Below, one piece after another: positions 1 through 8,491 of a DNA stretch of 64,000 nucleotides. The notes below the pieces were generated by a model. That model worked only from the letters and a program-made list of their open reading frames with translations, had not been told where the DNA came from and searched no databases. Positions within the stretch are counted from its first letter, which is position 1. Every line of letters begins with the position of its first letter. The position numbers and the translations under genes are program-made. Origin of the DNA: Streptomyces verrucosisporus. Its GTDB lineage: Bacteria; Actinomycetota; Actinomycetes; Streptomycetales; Streptomycetaceae. The DNA lies in NCBI RefSeq assembly GCF_017114865.1, contig NZ_JADEYH010000001.1:372001-436000 (forward strand). The letters are read 5' to 3'.

Positions 1-539
1 AGGAGGCGGCCGTCAGGCTCAGGGAGGCCGGGCACGAGGTCCACACCCCCGACCTGTACGGCGGGCGGACGGCCCGGACGGTCGAGGAGGGCATGGCGAT
101 CAAGGACGGGATCGGCCGCGACGAGTTGCTGAGAAGGGCCGTCGCCGCCACCGCCCCCCTCTCCGAGCGCGGGGTGGTGTATGCCGGGTTCTCCCTGGGC
201 GGGGCGATCGCCCAGAACCTCGCGCTCGCCGACACCCGCGCCCGCGGGCTGCTGCTCCTGCACGGCACCTCCGACATCCCCGAGGACGCGGCCGTCGACG
301 ACCTGCCCGTGCAGCTCCACGTCGCCGACCCCGATCCGTTCGAGCCGCACGACTGGCTGAACGCCTGGTACCTGCGGATGCGTCGGGCGGGCGCGGACGT
401 CGAGGTGCACCGCTACCCCGGGGCCGGGCACCTGTTCACCGACCCCGGCCTGCCGGACCACGACAAGGAGGCGGCCGAGCTGACCTGGCGGACAGCACTC
501 GGCTTCCTGGCGGAGCTGGAGGAGCCGGCGGGCCGCTGA
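1..539 (+). CDS. Dienelactone hydrolase family protein (5' end missing)
   Basis: The frame is open from base 3 to the stop at 537-539, so the start lies outside the window; the ATG at 93 is internal because in-frame codons upstream (..HEVHTPDLYGG..) already read like the family. It is an alpha/beta hydrolase of the dienelactone hydrolase group: the nucleophile elbow GFSLGG falls at about residue 64 of the visible fragment, a conserved acidic segment is seen at HVADPDPF, and GAGHLF near the C-terminus supplies the catalytic His. Classical dienelactone hydrolases use Cys in this elbow; here it is Ser, so the substrate is probably a generic ester or lactone and not a chloroaromatic intermediate. 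No partner is visible. A hairpin follows the stop. Family is secure, substrate unknown. Confidence 0.85.
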   Translation, partial: EAAVRLREAGHEVHTPDLYGGRTARTVEEGMAIKDGIGRDELLRRAVAATAPLSERGVVYAGFSLGGAIAQNLALADTRARGLLLLHGTSDIPEDAAVDDLPVQLHVADPDPFEPHDWLNAWYLRMRRAGADVEVHRYPGAGHLFTDPGLPDHDKEAAELTWRTALGFLAELEEPAGR

Positions 540-561
540 ACCCCGCAGGCCGCGCGAAGCG

Positions 562-596
562 CGTGCGGGAGGCCCGGAGCGCGGGCCTCCCGCACG
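562..596. terminator. Bidirectional terminator hairpin
   Basis: A perfect 15-bp inverted repeat (562-576 with 582-596) with a 5-nt loop lies between the convergent hydrolase and phoD genes. There is no T tract, as is usual for Streptomyces terminators. It probably serves both strands. Confidence 0.75.
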
Positions 597-606
597 GGGA
601 GAGTCC

Positions 607-2265
607 TCAGCGCACGGGGTCCTCCGCGCGCTCCACCCGCTGCGTGCCCGAGCGGGTCCGGTAGGAGCGCACGTGGACGGCGGACGCCCGCGGGTCGGTC
701 TTGTCCGACAGCGCGTAGTAGTCCATCTGGGTCCGTTCGGCGTCCACGTCGAGGACGCCGTAGCCGTGCGAGTCCATGTCGAGCCACTTGGTGTGCCGGT
801 TGGCGGCGCGTACGGCGGCCTCCGCCACGGAGGAGACGGTGTGCGGCGGCACCCCCAGGATGTCGTCGATGTTGTCGGAGGTGACGGAGGTGACCACGAA
901 CTCCGTGGCCACCGGACGCTGGAGCGGATAGGTCGCGGCCCGCAGGGGCACGTCGTTGGCGAAGGCCATGTGGATGTCGCCGGTGAGGAAGACGGTGTTG
1001 CCGATACCGCGGTCGCGCAGGTGCGTCAGCAGCTCGCGGCGGTCGTCGGTGTAGCCGTCCCACTGGTCGACGTTGACGGCCAGACCCTCGCGGGGCACGC
1101 CGAGCAGCTCGGCCAGCGGCCCGAGCAGGTACGCCGGCACGGAGCCGAAGGCCATGGGCGAGATCATCACCGAGGTGCCCACCAGGTGCCACCGGGCGCC
1201 GGAGGACGCCAGGGAGGACTTCAGCCAGTCCAGTTGCGCGCGGCCGGTGATGGTGCGGCCGGGGTCGTCCACGTCGCCGCTGCCGATGCCCGCCTGGCGG
1301 TCGCGGAAGGAGCGCAGGTCGAGCAGGTGGAGATCGGCGAGGTCGCCGAAGCGCAGCCGCCGGTAGACGGTGCCCTCGACGGAGGGGCGCACCGGCATCC
1401 ACTCGAAGTACGCCCGGCGCGCGGCAGCGGCTCGCGCCTCCCACTCGCCCTCCGCGCCGGGTGTGTGATTCTCCGCGCCGCCGGACCAGGCGTCGTTGGC
1501 CGTCTCGTGGTCGTCCCAGATCGCGATCACCGGGTGCGCGGCGTGCAGCGCCTGGAGATCGGCGTCGCTCTTGTAGTGGGCGTGGCGCTGCCGGTAGTCG
1601 GCCAGGGTGACCGTCTCGTGGACGGGGCGCATCTCGCGGACGACGCCGTCCTTGAGCGGGTACTCGCCCTTGCCGTACTCGTAGATGTAGTCGCCCAGGT
1701 GGAGGACCGCGTCCAGGTCGGCACGGGCGGCGAGGTGGCGGTAGGCGGAGAAGAAGCCGCTTTCGTAGTGGGAGCACGAGACCACCCCGAAGCGGACGCG
1801 GTCCGCGGCCGTGCCGTCGGCGGGAGCGGTGCGGGTGCGGCCTGCCGGGGAGAGGATGCCCCCGGCCGAGAAGCGGTAGTGGTAACCGGTGGCCGGGCGC
1901 AGCCCGCGCACATCGGCCTTGACGGTGTGGTCGGCCTCCGCGGTGGCGGTGGTGCGGCCGGAGGCGACGACGCGGGTGAAGGCGCGGTCCTCGGCGACCT
2001 CCCAGCCGACCTCCACGGGCGCGCCCGCTCCGGAGCCGGGCGTCGCGTCGGGGGAGGGGGTGACACGGGTCCACAGCAGGACGCCGTCGGGCAGCGGATC
2101 GCCGGAGGCGACGCCGTGGGCGAAGGCCGGGCCGTCCGCGGCCCGGGCGCGCTGCGGGGTGCTCAGCGGCAGCAGCGCCGCGCCGGCGGCGGTCGCGGCG
2201 GTGGCCGCGACGACCGTGCGCCGCGTGGGGGCAGGGGTGTGGGATGCGGTGTGGGTGTCGGTCAC
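607..2265 (-). CDS. phoD: Tat-exported alkaline phosphatase D (PhoD family)
   Basis: A 552-aa secreted phosphodiesterase/phosphomonoesterase that releases phosphate from organic phosphate outside the cell. The N-terminus is a twin-arginine signal: R15-R16 followed by an Ala-rich hydrophobic stretch and an ARA cleavage site near residue 42. It is followed by the Fn3-like PhoD N domain ([16 protein letters not shown]). The metal-centre motifs of the family appear in order: [27 protein letters not shown] and LTGDIH. Length is normal for the family (about 550 aa). It is a single gene with terminators on both sides. Members of this family are usually induced by phosphate starvation through PhoP, but no PHO box was identified by eye in the 270 bp upstream. 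Confidence 0.92.
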   Translation of the reverse strand: MTDTHTASHTPAPTRRTVVAATAATAAGAALLPLSTPQRARAADGPAFAHGVASGDPLPDGVLLWTRVTPSPDATPGSGAGAPVEVGWEVAEDRAFTRVVASGRTTATAEADHTVKADVRGLRPATGYHYRFSAGGILSPAGRTRTAPADGTAADRVRFGVVSCSHYESGFFSAYRHLAARADLDAVLHLGDYIYEYGKGEYPLKDGVVREMRPVHETVTLADYRQRHAHYKSDADLQALHAAHPVIAIWDDHETANDAWSGGAENHTPGAEGEWEARAAAARRAYFEWMPVRPSVEGTVYRRLRFGDLADLHLLDLRSFRDRQAGIGSGDVDDPGRTITGRAQLDWLKSSLASSGARWHLVGTSVMISPMAFGSVPAYLLGPLAELLGVPREGLAVNVDQWDGYTDDRRELLTHLRDRGIGNTVFLTGDIHMAFANDVPLRAATYPLQRPVATEFVVTSVTSDNIDDILGVPPHTVSSVAEAAVRAANRHTKWLDMDSHGYGVLDVDAERTQMDYYALSDKTDPRASAVHVRSYRTRSGTQRVERAEDPVR

Positions 2266-2436
2266 GGCCGCAGATGCTACGTGCCGGTAGAGCTACGGGA
2301 CAGGGCGCCGGAAAGAGTTCGCCAACCGGTCGAACGGCGTTGTCCTGGAAGAGGCGTGAGCCGGATCTGGCCGCACCCGCACCGCACCGTGCAGGGACAC
2401 ACGGCGCCACCGCACCGCACCGCCCCACCGGACGGG

Positions 2437-2524
2437 ACCGGCCCGCCGGTACGCCGCGTAAGGCGGCGCACCGGCGGGCCGGTGCGGCCCGGCAGCCGGC
2501 GGCACCGGGAGCGGTGCCGCCGGC
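2437..2524 (-). terminator. Tandem terminator hairpins after the DsbA-like gene
   Basis: Two hairpins follow the DsbA-like stop in the leftward direction. The first is a 12-bp stem (2495-2506 with 2513-2524, 6-nt loop). The second is a 21-bp stem with one mismatch (2437-2457 with 2463-2483, 5-nt loop). Together with GC-rich spacer they fill most of the space before phoD; no further gene was recognised there. Confidence 0.7.
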
Positions 2525-2535
2525 CGCCGGCCGGC

Positions 2536-3327
2536 TCACTTGGCGCCGAGCTTCTCCAGCTCGGCGGGCAGCGTGCTGACCTCGACGTCCTTGCCGTCGA
2601 TCCGGACGGTCGGGGTGCCCTGGACACCGGCCTCGTTGAAGCTGTCGATCATCTCGAGCGCCCACTTGTCGTAGGTGCCCTTCTCGACGGCCGTCTCGAA
2701 CTCCTTGTTGTCCTTGAGCGCGTCGACGTTCTCGGCGACCTTCAGCAGGTAGTCGTTGTCGGCGAACTTGTCCTGGTTCTCCGGCGGGTGGTGCTCGGCC
2801 GAGTACAGCAGGGAGTGGTACTCGCTGAACGCCTCGGTGCTCACGTCCAGCGCGGCACCCAGGGCGCTGGTGGCGTTCTTGGAGCCGTCGCCGCCGAAGT
2901 TGCCGTCGATGATGCTGCCGAGGTGGATCTGCAGCTTGTACTTGCCGTCCTCGGCGCCCTTCTTGACCGTCTCGCCCAGGGCCTGCTCGAAGTTGGCGCA
3001 GGCGGGGCAGCGCATGTCCTCGTAGACGTCGATCGTCTTCTTGGCGTCCTCGTCGCCGATGAGGACGATCGTGCCGTTCTTCCCGGAGGAGTTGGCAGGC
3101 TTCACCAGCTTCTTGTCCGCCGCGTCGGCCCAGGACTTGTCACTGCCGCCGTCGTCCATGTTGGCGACGGCGAAGCCGATGCCGCCCGCGACCGCGAGGA
3201 TCGCCAGCACCGAGCCGCCGACGACCGCCTGGCGGCGCAGCTTGTCCTTCTTGGCCTGCTTCTCCCGCTCGGCCCGCAGCCGCTCGCGGGCGGCGCGCTT
3301 GGCTTCCTGGCTGTTGCGCTTGCTCAT
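2536..3327 (-). CDS. Membrane-anchored DsbA-like thioredoxin-fold protein
   Basis: 263 aa. A very basic cytoplasmic N-terminus (residues 1-32, Lys/Arg/Glu-rich) is followed by one transmembrane segment (about 33-56) and an extracytoplasmic thioredoxin fold. The active site is C107-P-A-C110, and QGTPTV near the C-terminus supplies the cis-proline loop. The architecture matches the actinobacterial DsbA/DSBA-like thiol oxidoreductases that introduce or isomerise disulfides in exported proteins. The ATG start fits because it places the charged anchor directly at the N-terminus; the open frame extends further upstream but reads as non-homologous low-complexity sequence. The gene upstream (3378-4070) encodes an integral membrane protein and may be co-transcribed, suggesting an electron-transfer partner, but this is inference. 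Confidence 0.88.
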   Translation of the reverse strand: MSKRNSQEAKRAARERLRAEREKQAKKDKLRRQAVVGGSVLAILAVAGGIGFAVANMDDGGSDKSWADAADKKLVKPANSSGKNGTIVLIGDEDAKKTIDVYEDMRCPACANFEQALGETVKKGAEDGKYKLQIHLGSIIDGNFGGDGSKNATSALGAALDVSTEAFSEYHSLLYSAEHHPPENQDKFADNDYLLKVAENVDALKDNKEFETAVEKGTYDKWALEMIDSFNEAGVQGTPTVRIDGKDVEVSTLPAELEKLGAK

Positions 3328-3377
3328 GGGGGTGTGTTCTCCGTGTCCGGTACGTGAGTGGGTGGGGGCGGTGGTGC

Positions 3378-4070
3378 TCAGGCGGCGAGGGCCGCGGAGC
3401 ACGGAGGTCCGCGCCGTACGACGGAGTGGGTCAGCAGGGGGAGCACGCGGCGCGTGCGGGTGCGGCGGGCGGGGCGCAGCACCCGGCCGGGGGCCTCGCC
3501 GGCCGCGCTCCGGGCTTCCGCGGCCAGCAGCAGCGGCCGGAAGACGGCCGCCGCGGCGGCGCGCAGCAGCCGGGCGAGCGCCGCGTCGCCCCGGTGCAGC
3601 CACGCGGCCGCGGTGAGGCCGACGGCCACATGCGCGGCCAGCAGCAGCCACGGGGCGGCCGGGTGGGCGGCCACGGGCAGCGGGGACGCGCCGGAGGCGG
3701 TCATCCGCGCCAGCGGCGTGCCGAAGTCGCCCCCCGCGCACAGCAGGTCCAGCCCGACCGCCCGCAGCGGCCCGGCCACCGGGCCGCCGGCCTGCCCGTA
3801 GCAGGCGTGCTGGCCGGTGGTGAAGACGGTGTCGGCGGCCAGCTCCAGCGGCACCAGCAGCGCGGCGATCGCCCCGAAGCCCCGCTCGCGTCCGGCGAAG
3901 GCGAAGGCGATCACGAACACCGCCGCGCCGACCGCCAGGAGCGGCGGATACGGCAGGGGACCGGCCGAGAGCAGCACATGGGCGCCCGCGGACAGCACGA
4001 GGCACACCGCGGTGAAGACCGCGGCGCGCACCGCCCGGATGCCTGTGTCGGTGAAGCCGGTCCCGCTCAT
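3378..4070 (-). CDS. Hypothetical integral membrane protein upstream of the DsbA-like gene
   Basis: 230 aa from the start MSGTGFTD; an in-frame ATG at 4088 would add six residues. About five hydrophobic segments are visible (for example AVFTAVCLVLSAGAHVLL, LLAVGAAVFVIAFAFA, and a later PWLLLAAHVAVGLTAAAWL), followed by a basic, Arg/Pro-rich C-terminal tail. Two Cys lie in the central loop between membrane segments (TTGQHACYGQAG and LDLLCAGGDFG), which is of interest because the neighbour carries a CxxC thioredoxin fold. The spacing of these Cys does not match the CxxC of VKOR-type partners, so that role is not claimed. I do not recognise the family; the same-strand placement 50 bp before the DsbA-like gene suggests a common transcript. 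Confidence 0.7.
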   Translation of the reverse strand: MSGTGFTDTGIRAVRAAVFTAVCLVLSAGAHVLLSAGPLPYPPLLAVGAAVFVIAFAFAGRERGFGAIAALLVPLELAADTVFTTGQHACYGQAGGPVAGPLRAVGLDLLCAGGDFGTPLARMTASGASPLPVAAHPAAPWLLLAAHVAVGLTAAAWLHRGDAALARLLRAAAAAVFRPLLLAAEARSAAGEAPGRVLRPARRTRTRRVLPLLTHSVVRRGPPCSAALAA

Positions 4071-4379
4071 CGCAGCCGAGTGTGCCACGGGCTCCGTTAA
4101 GAAGTGCCTAAAGGGCGTGGGCCGGGTGAGGATCGCAACACGACCGATGCCCGCGGCCGCGGGTGCGGGCGGTGTGACCTGTGTGGCAGCGGGGTCCCGC
4201 GTTGGGGGCGCACGGGATCTCGTGAGGGCTCGCGCGGGGGCGCGGCGGCGACAGGCGCGGGGGCGCGCGGGAACGGGCCTCGCGCCCGCCGGGCAGAGGG
4301 CTCCCGCCGCCCGCCGGGACGTAGACTTCGGACCCGTTCAGGGAACCGCCGCACGCCCGCTCGTTGGAGGACATCCGCC
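4071..4379. other. Divergent intergenic region upstream of dnaE
   Basis: 309 bp of GC-rich sequence with no convincing gene. It should hold the dnaE promoter and the promoter of the leftward membrane protein. A TAGACT hexamer at 4322-4327 could be a -10 element for dnaE, but no good -35 was seen 17-18 bp upstream. A Shine-Dalgarno GGAGG sits at 4366-4370. Confidence 0.4.
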
Positions 4380-7300
4380 GTGGCCAAACCGCCGTTCACA
4401 CACCTGCACGTACACACGCAGTACTCCCTGCTGGACGGTGCGGCGCGGCTGAAGGACATGTTCGAGGCGTGTCAGGAGATGGGCATGACGCACATCGCCA
4501 TGACCGACCACGGCAACCTCCACGGTGCCTACGACTTCTTCCAGCACGCCACCAAGGCGGGCATCACGCCGATCATCGGCATCGAGTCCTACGTCGCCCC
4601 GCAGTCGCGGCGGTACAAGCGGCGCGTCCAGTGGGGCCAGCCCCACCAGAAGCGCGACGACGTCTCCGGCTCCGGCGGCTACACCCACAAGACGATCTGG
4701 GCCTCGAACAAGGCCGGCCTGCACAACCTCTTCCGGCTCTCCTCGGACGCCTACATGGAGGGCTTCTTCGTCAAGTGGCCCAGGACCGACCGGGAGATGA
4801 TCGCCGAGTTCTCCGAGGGCCTGATCGCCTCCACCGGCTGCCCCTCGGGCGAGGTGCAGACCAGGCTGCGGCTCGGCCAGTTCGACGAGGCGCTCAAGGC
4901 CGCCTCCGACTACCAGGACATCTTCGGCAAGGGCCGCTACTTCCTGGAACTGATGGACCACGGCATCGAGATCGAGCGCCGGGTCCGCGACGGGCTGCTG
5001 GAGATCGGGAAGAAGCTGGGCATCCCCCCGCTGGTCACCAACGACAGCCACTACACCTACTCCCACGAGGCCGAGGCGCACGACGCGCTGCTGTGCATCC
5101 AGACCGGCAAGAACCTCTCCGACCCCGACCGCTTCCGGTTCGACGGCTCGGGCTACTACCTGAAGTCCACGGAGGAGATGTACGCCATCGACTCCTCCGA
5201 CGCCTGGCAGGAGGGCTGCCGCAACACCCTCCTGGTCGCCGAGCAGATCGACGCCGAGGGATGGTTCGAGAAGCAGGACCTGATGCCCCGCTTCCCCGTC
5301 CCCGAAGGCCACACCGAGGAGTCCTGGTTCCGCGAGGAGGTCCGCCGCGGCATGGCCCGCCGGTACTCCGGCAACGTCCCCGGGGACCGGCAGAAGCAGG
5401 CCGACTACGAGATGGACGTCATCGTCCAGATGGGGTTCCCCGGCTACTTCCTGGTCGTCGCCGACTTCATCATGTGGGCCAAGAACAACGGCATCGCCGT
5501 CGGCCCGGGCCGCGGCTCCGCGGCCGGCTCGATCGTGGCGTACGCCATGGGCATCACCGACCTCGACCCGATCGAGCACGGGCTGATCTTCGAGCGGTTC
5601 CTCAACCCCGAGCGCGTCTCCATGCCCGACGTCGACATCGACTTCGACGAGCGCAGGCGCGGTGAGGTCATCCGCTATGTGACCGAGAAGTACGGCGCGG
5701 ACAAGGTCGCCCAGATCGGCACCTACGGCACCATCAAGGCGAAGGCCGCGATCAAGGACTCCGCCCGGGTGCTGGGCTACCCGTACGCCATGGGCGACCG
5801 CATCACCAAGGCGATGCCCGCCGACGTCCTGGGCAAGGGCATCCCCCTGTCCGGCATCACCGACCCCAAGCACCCCCGCTACAACGAGGCGGGCGAGATC
5901 CGGGGGATGTACGAGAACGAGCCGGACGTGAAGAAGGTCATCGACGCAGCCCGCGGCATCGAGGGCCTGGTGCGGCAGATGGGCGTGCACGCCGCGGGTG
6001 TGATCATGTCGAGCGAGCCGCTGATCGACCACGTGCCGGTCTTCAGCCCCAAGAACGACGGCGCGGTGGTCACCCAGTGGGACTACCCCACCTGTGAGTC
6101 GCTCGGCCTGCTGAAGATGGACTTCCTGGGCCTGCGCAACCTCACGATCATGGACGACGCCGTCAAGCTGGTGAAGGCCAACAAGGGCGTCGACATCACC
6201 CTGCTCGACCTCACGCTGGACGACCCCAAGACCTTCGAGCTGCTCCAGCGCGGCGACACCCTGGGCGTCTTCCAGTTCGACGGCGGCCCCATGCGCTCCC
6301 TGCTGCGCATGATGAAGCCCGACAACTTCGAGGACATCTCCGCGGTCTCGGCCCTGTACCGGCCCGGTCCGATGGGGATGAACTCCCACATCAACTACGC
6401 GCTGCGCAAGAACGGGCAGCAGGAGATCACCCCGATCCACCCGGAGCTGGAGGAGCCTCTCAAGGAGGTCCTCGACATCACCTACGGCCTGATCGTCTAC
6501 CAGGAGCAGGTACAGAAGGCCGCCCAGGTGCTCGCCGGGTACAGCCTCGGACAGGCCGACCTGCTGCGCCGGGCGATGGGTAAGAAAAAGAAGGAAGTCC
6601 TGGACGCCGAGTTCGTCAACTTCCAGAAGGGCGCCCGGGAGAAGGGCTACTCCGACGAGGCCATCCAGGCCGTGTGGGACGTGCTGGTGCCCTTCGCCGG
6701 ATACGCCTTCAACAAGGCGCACTCCTCGGCGTACGGGCTGGTCTCCTACTGGACGGCCTACCTCAAGGCGAACTACCCGGCCGAGTACATGGCCGCCCTG
6801 CTGACCTCGGTGCGCGACGACAAGGACAAGTCGGCCGTCTACCTCAACGAGTGCCGGCGCATGGGCATCAAGGTGCTGCCGCCGGACGTCAACGAGTCCG
6901 AGGCGAACTTCACCCCGCGCGGCGACGACACGATCGTCTTCGGGCTGACCGCCGTGCGCAACGTCGGCCAGAACGTGGTGGACTCCATCGTCGCCTGCCG
7001 CAAGGCCAAGGGGAGGTACACCTCCTTCCCCGACTTCCTCGACAAGGTCGACGCGGTGGTGTGCAACAAGCGCACGGTCGAGTCGCTGATCAAGGCCGGG
7101 GCCTTCGACGAGCTGGGCCACACCCGCAAGGGCCTGACCGCGCACTTCGAGACCATGATCGACAACGTGGTGCAGGTCAAGCGGAAGGAGGCCGAGGGGC
7201 AGTTCGACCTCTTCGGCGGGATGGGGGAGGAGTCCTCCGACAGCGGCCCCGGCTTCGGCATGGACGTGGAGTTCTCCCCCGAGGAGTGGGACAAGAGCTA

Positions 7301-7922
7301 CCTGCTCGCACAGGAGCGCGAGATGCTCGGCCTCTACGTCTCCGACCACCCGCTGTTCGGGCTCGAGCACGTGCTGTCCGACAAGACGGACGCGGCGATC
7401 TCCCAGCTCACCGGCGGCGACTTCTCCGACGGTTCGATCGTCACCATCGGCGGCATCATCTCCGGCCTCCAGCGGAAGATGACCAAGCAGGGCAACGCCT
7501 GGGCGATCGCCACCGTGGAGGACCTGGCGGGCTCGATCGACTGCATGTTCTTCCCCGCCACCTACCAGCTCGTCTCCACCCAGCTCGTGGAGGACGCGGT
7601 GGTCTTCGTCAAGGGACGCCTGGACAAGCGCGAGGACGTCCCCCGGCTGGTCGCCATGGAGCTGATGGTCCCCGACCTGTCGGACGCCGCCTCCGACGCG
7701 CCCGTCACCATCACCATCCCCACCGTCAAGGTCACCCCGCCGCTGGTGGAGAAGCTGGGAGAGGTGCTCACCCACCACCGCGGCTCCACCGAGGTACGGG
7801 TCAGGCTCCAGGGCAGCCGCAAGACGACGGTGCTGCGCCTGGACCGGCACCGGGTCACCGCCGATCCCGCGCTCTTCGGCGACCTCAAGGCACTGCTCGG
7901 CCCCTCCTGCCTGGCCGGCTGA
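4380..7922 (+). CDS. dnaE: DNA polymerase III alpha subunit
   Basis: The replicative polymerase catalytic subunit, 1180 aa, a usual length for DnaE1. The GTG at 4380 is chosen because GGAGG lies 9 nt upstream and the protein then begins directly with the PHP domain (FTHLHVHTQYSLLDG). The nucleotide-binding motif GPGRGSAAGS is at about residue 375 and the palm-domain catalytic motif PDVDIDFD at about 417. The KAHSSAYG segment and the fingers follow. A beta-clamp binding pentapeptide QFDLF is at about 940, then the OB-fold (SIVTIGGIISGLQRK). PHP histidines and aspartates look intact, consistent with the proofreading-capable PHP domain of actinobacterial DnaE1. A strong hairpin follows. The gene stands alone. 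Confidence 0.97.
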   Translation: MAKPPFTHLHVHTQYSLLDGAARLKDMFEACQEMGMTHIAMTDHGNLHGAYDFFQHATKAGITPIIGIESYVAPQSRRYKRRVQWGQPHQKRDDVSGSGGYTHKTIWASNKAGLHNLFRLSSDAYMEGFFVKWPRTDREMIAEFSEGLIASTGCPSGEVQTRLRLGQFDEALKAASDYQDIFGKGRYFLELMDHGIEIERRVRDGLLEIGKKLGIPPLVTNDSHYTYSHEAEAHDALLCIQTGKNLSDPDRFRFDGSGYYLKSTEEMYAIDSSDAWQEGCRNTLLVAEQIDAEGWFEKQDLMPRFPVPEGHTEESWFREEVRRGMARRYSGNVPGDRQKQADYEMDVIVQMGFPGYFLVVADFIMWAKNNGIAVGPGRGSAAGSIVAYAMGITDLDPIEHGLIFERFLNPERVSMPDVDIDFDERRRGEVIRYVTEKYGADKVAQIGTYGTIKAKAAIKDSARVLGYPYAMGDRITKAMPADVLGKGIPLSGITDPKHPRYNEAGEIRGMYENEPDVKKVIDAARGIEGLVRQMGVHAAGVIMSSEPLIDHVPVFSPKNDGAVVTQWDYPTCESLGLLKMDFLGLRNLTIMDDAVKLVKANKGVDITLLDLTLDDPKTFELLQRGDTLGVFQFDGGPMRSLLRMMKPDNFEDISAVSALYRPGPMGMNSHINYALRKNGQQEITPIHPELEEPLKEVLDITYGLIVYQEQVQKAAQVLAGYSLGQADLLRRAMGKKKKEVLDAEFVNFQKGAREKGYSDEAIQAVWDVLVPFAGYAFNKAHSSAYGLVSYWTAYLKANYPAEYMAALLTSVRDDKDKSAVYLNECRRMGIKVLPPDVNESEANFTPRGDDTIVFGLTAVRNVGQNVVDSIVACRKAKGRYTSFPDFLDKVDAVVCNKRTVESLIKAGAFDELGHTRKGLTAHFETMIDNVVQVKRKEAEGQFDLFGGMGEESSDSGPGFGMDVEFSPEEWDKSYLLAQEREMLGLYVSDHPLFGLEHVLSDKTDAAISQLTGGDFSDGSIVTIGGIISGLQRKMTKQGNAWAIATVEDLAGSIDCMFFPATYQLVSTQLVEDAVVFVKGRLDKREDVPRLVAMELMVPDLSDAASDAPVTITIPTVKVTPPLVEKLGEVLTHHRGSTEVRVRLQGSRKTTVLRLDRHRVTADPALFGDLKALLGPSCLAG

Positions 7923-7938
7923 GACGGGCCGGACGCGC

Positions 7939-7974
7939 CACGGGGCGCCCCGGTCCTCCTCGGGGCGCCCCGTG
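7939..7974. terminator. Terminator hairpin after dnaE
   Basis: A perfect 14-bp inverted repeat (7939-7952 with 7961-7974, 8-nt loop) begins 16 nt after the dnaE stop. It lies between dnaE and the convergent 57-aa gene, so it may serve both. Confidence 0.75.
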
Positions 7975-8010
7975 CGACGGCCGCCGCGGTGCCGTGCGCG
8001 GCGGCCGGTG

Positions 8011-8184
8011 TCAGTTGTGGCCGAAGCGCCTGCGGTGCTTGCGCGCCACGTCGGCGGGGGTTCCCTGCGCGGCCGGCTGCGTCCGCGCCATCCGCTCGGC
8101 GGTGGCCTTCGACTGCTCCTGCGTCTCCTCGGCGGCGGTGCGCCTGCCGTGCTGCTCGCGGTTCTCCTTCTTGCGCTTGCCCAC
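8011..8184 (-). CDS. Small basic hypothetical protein (57 aa)
   Basis: A 57-residue, strongly charged protein (begins VGKRKKENREQ, ends ARKHRRRFGHN) with no membrane segment or recognisable domain. The GTG start is supported by an AGGAGG ribosome site 5 nt upstream, which is a much better context than any alternative in the longer open frame. The composition (Lys/Arg/Gln/Glu) suggests a nucleic-acid-associated or disordered protein. It has its own promoter region, shared divergently with the NYN gene. Function unknown. Confidence 0.7.
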   Translation of the reverse strand: MGKRKKENREQHGRRTAAEETQEQSKATAERMARTQPAAQGTPADVARKHRRRFGHN

Positions 8185-8491
8185 GATCGCCTCCTGTGCG
8201 GATCTCGGAACGATGGGCCGAGCCCAGCGTCGCACGCGTTCGCACGGTGCGCATGTCGGGCGACACCCCCCGGCGGCCGCCCTTCCGCCGGGAAGGGGCC
8301 GTCCGCACGGTGGACACCGGCCTCCCGCCACGCCGAAGATCGAGCCGGGGCCCATAAGCCCTGTACGGTCGGGCAGACTCGAAACAGACTCCGAGGAACG
8401 GGGCCGGGGCGAGCGCGCCGCGGCCGCGCCAGACGTCACCGGCCCCGGCGGCCGTACCGGTCGTGCCGGTCGTACCGAGAGTGGGTGGAGC
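8185..8491. other. Divergent intergenic region between the 57-aa gene and the NYN gene
   Basis: 307 bp with the ribosome site of the leftward gene at its left edge. I see no gene and no clear promoter hexamer pair in the rest. Confidence 0.4.

Noticed and set aside
4338-7850. A long minus-strand open frame across dnaE
   Set aside because: Same high-GC antisense artefact; dnaE motifs are continuous on the plus strand.
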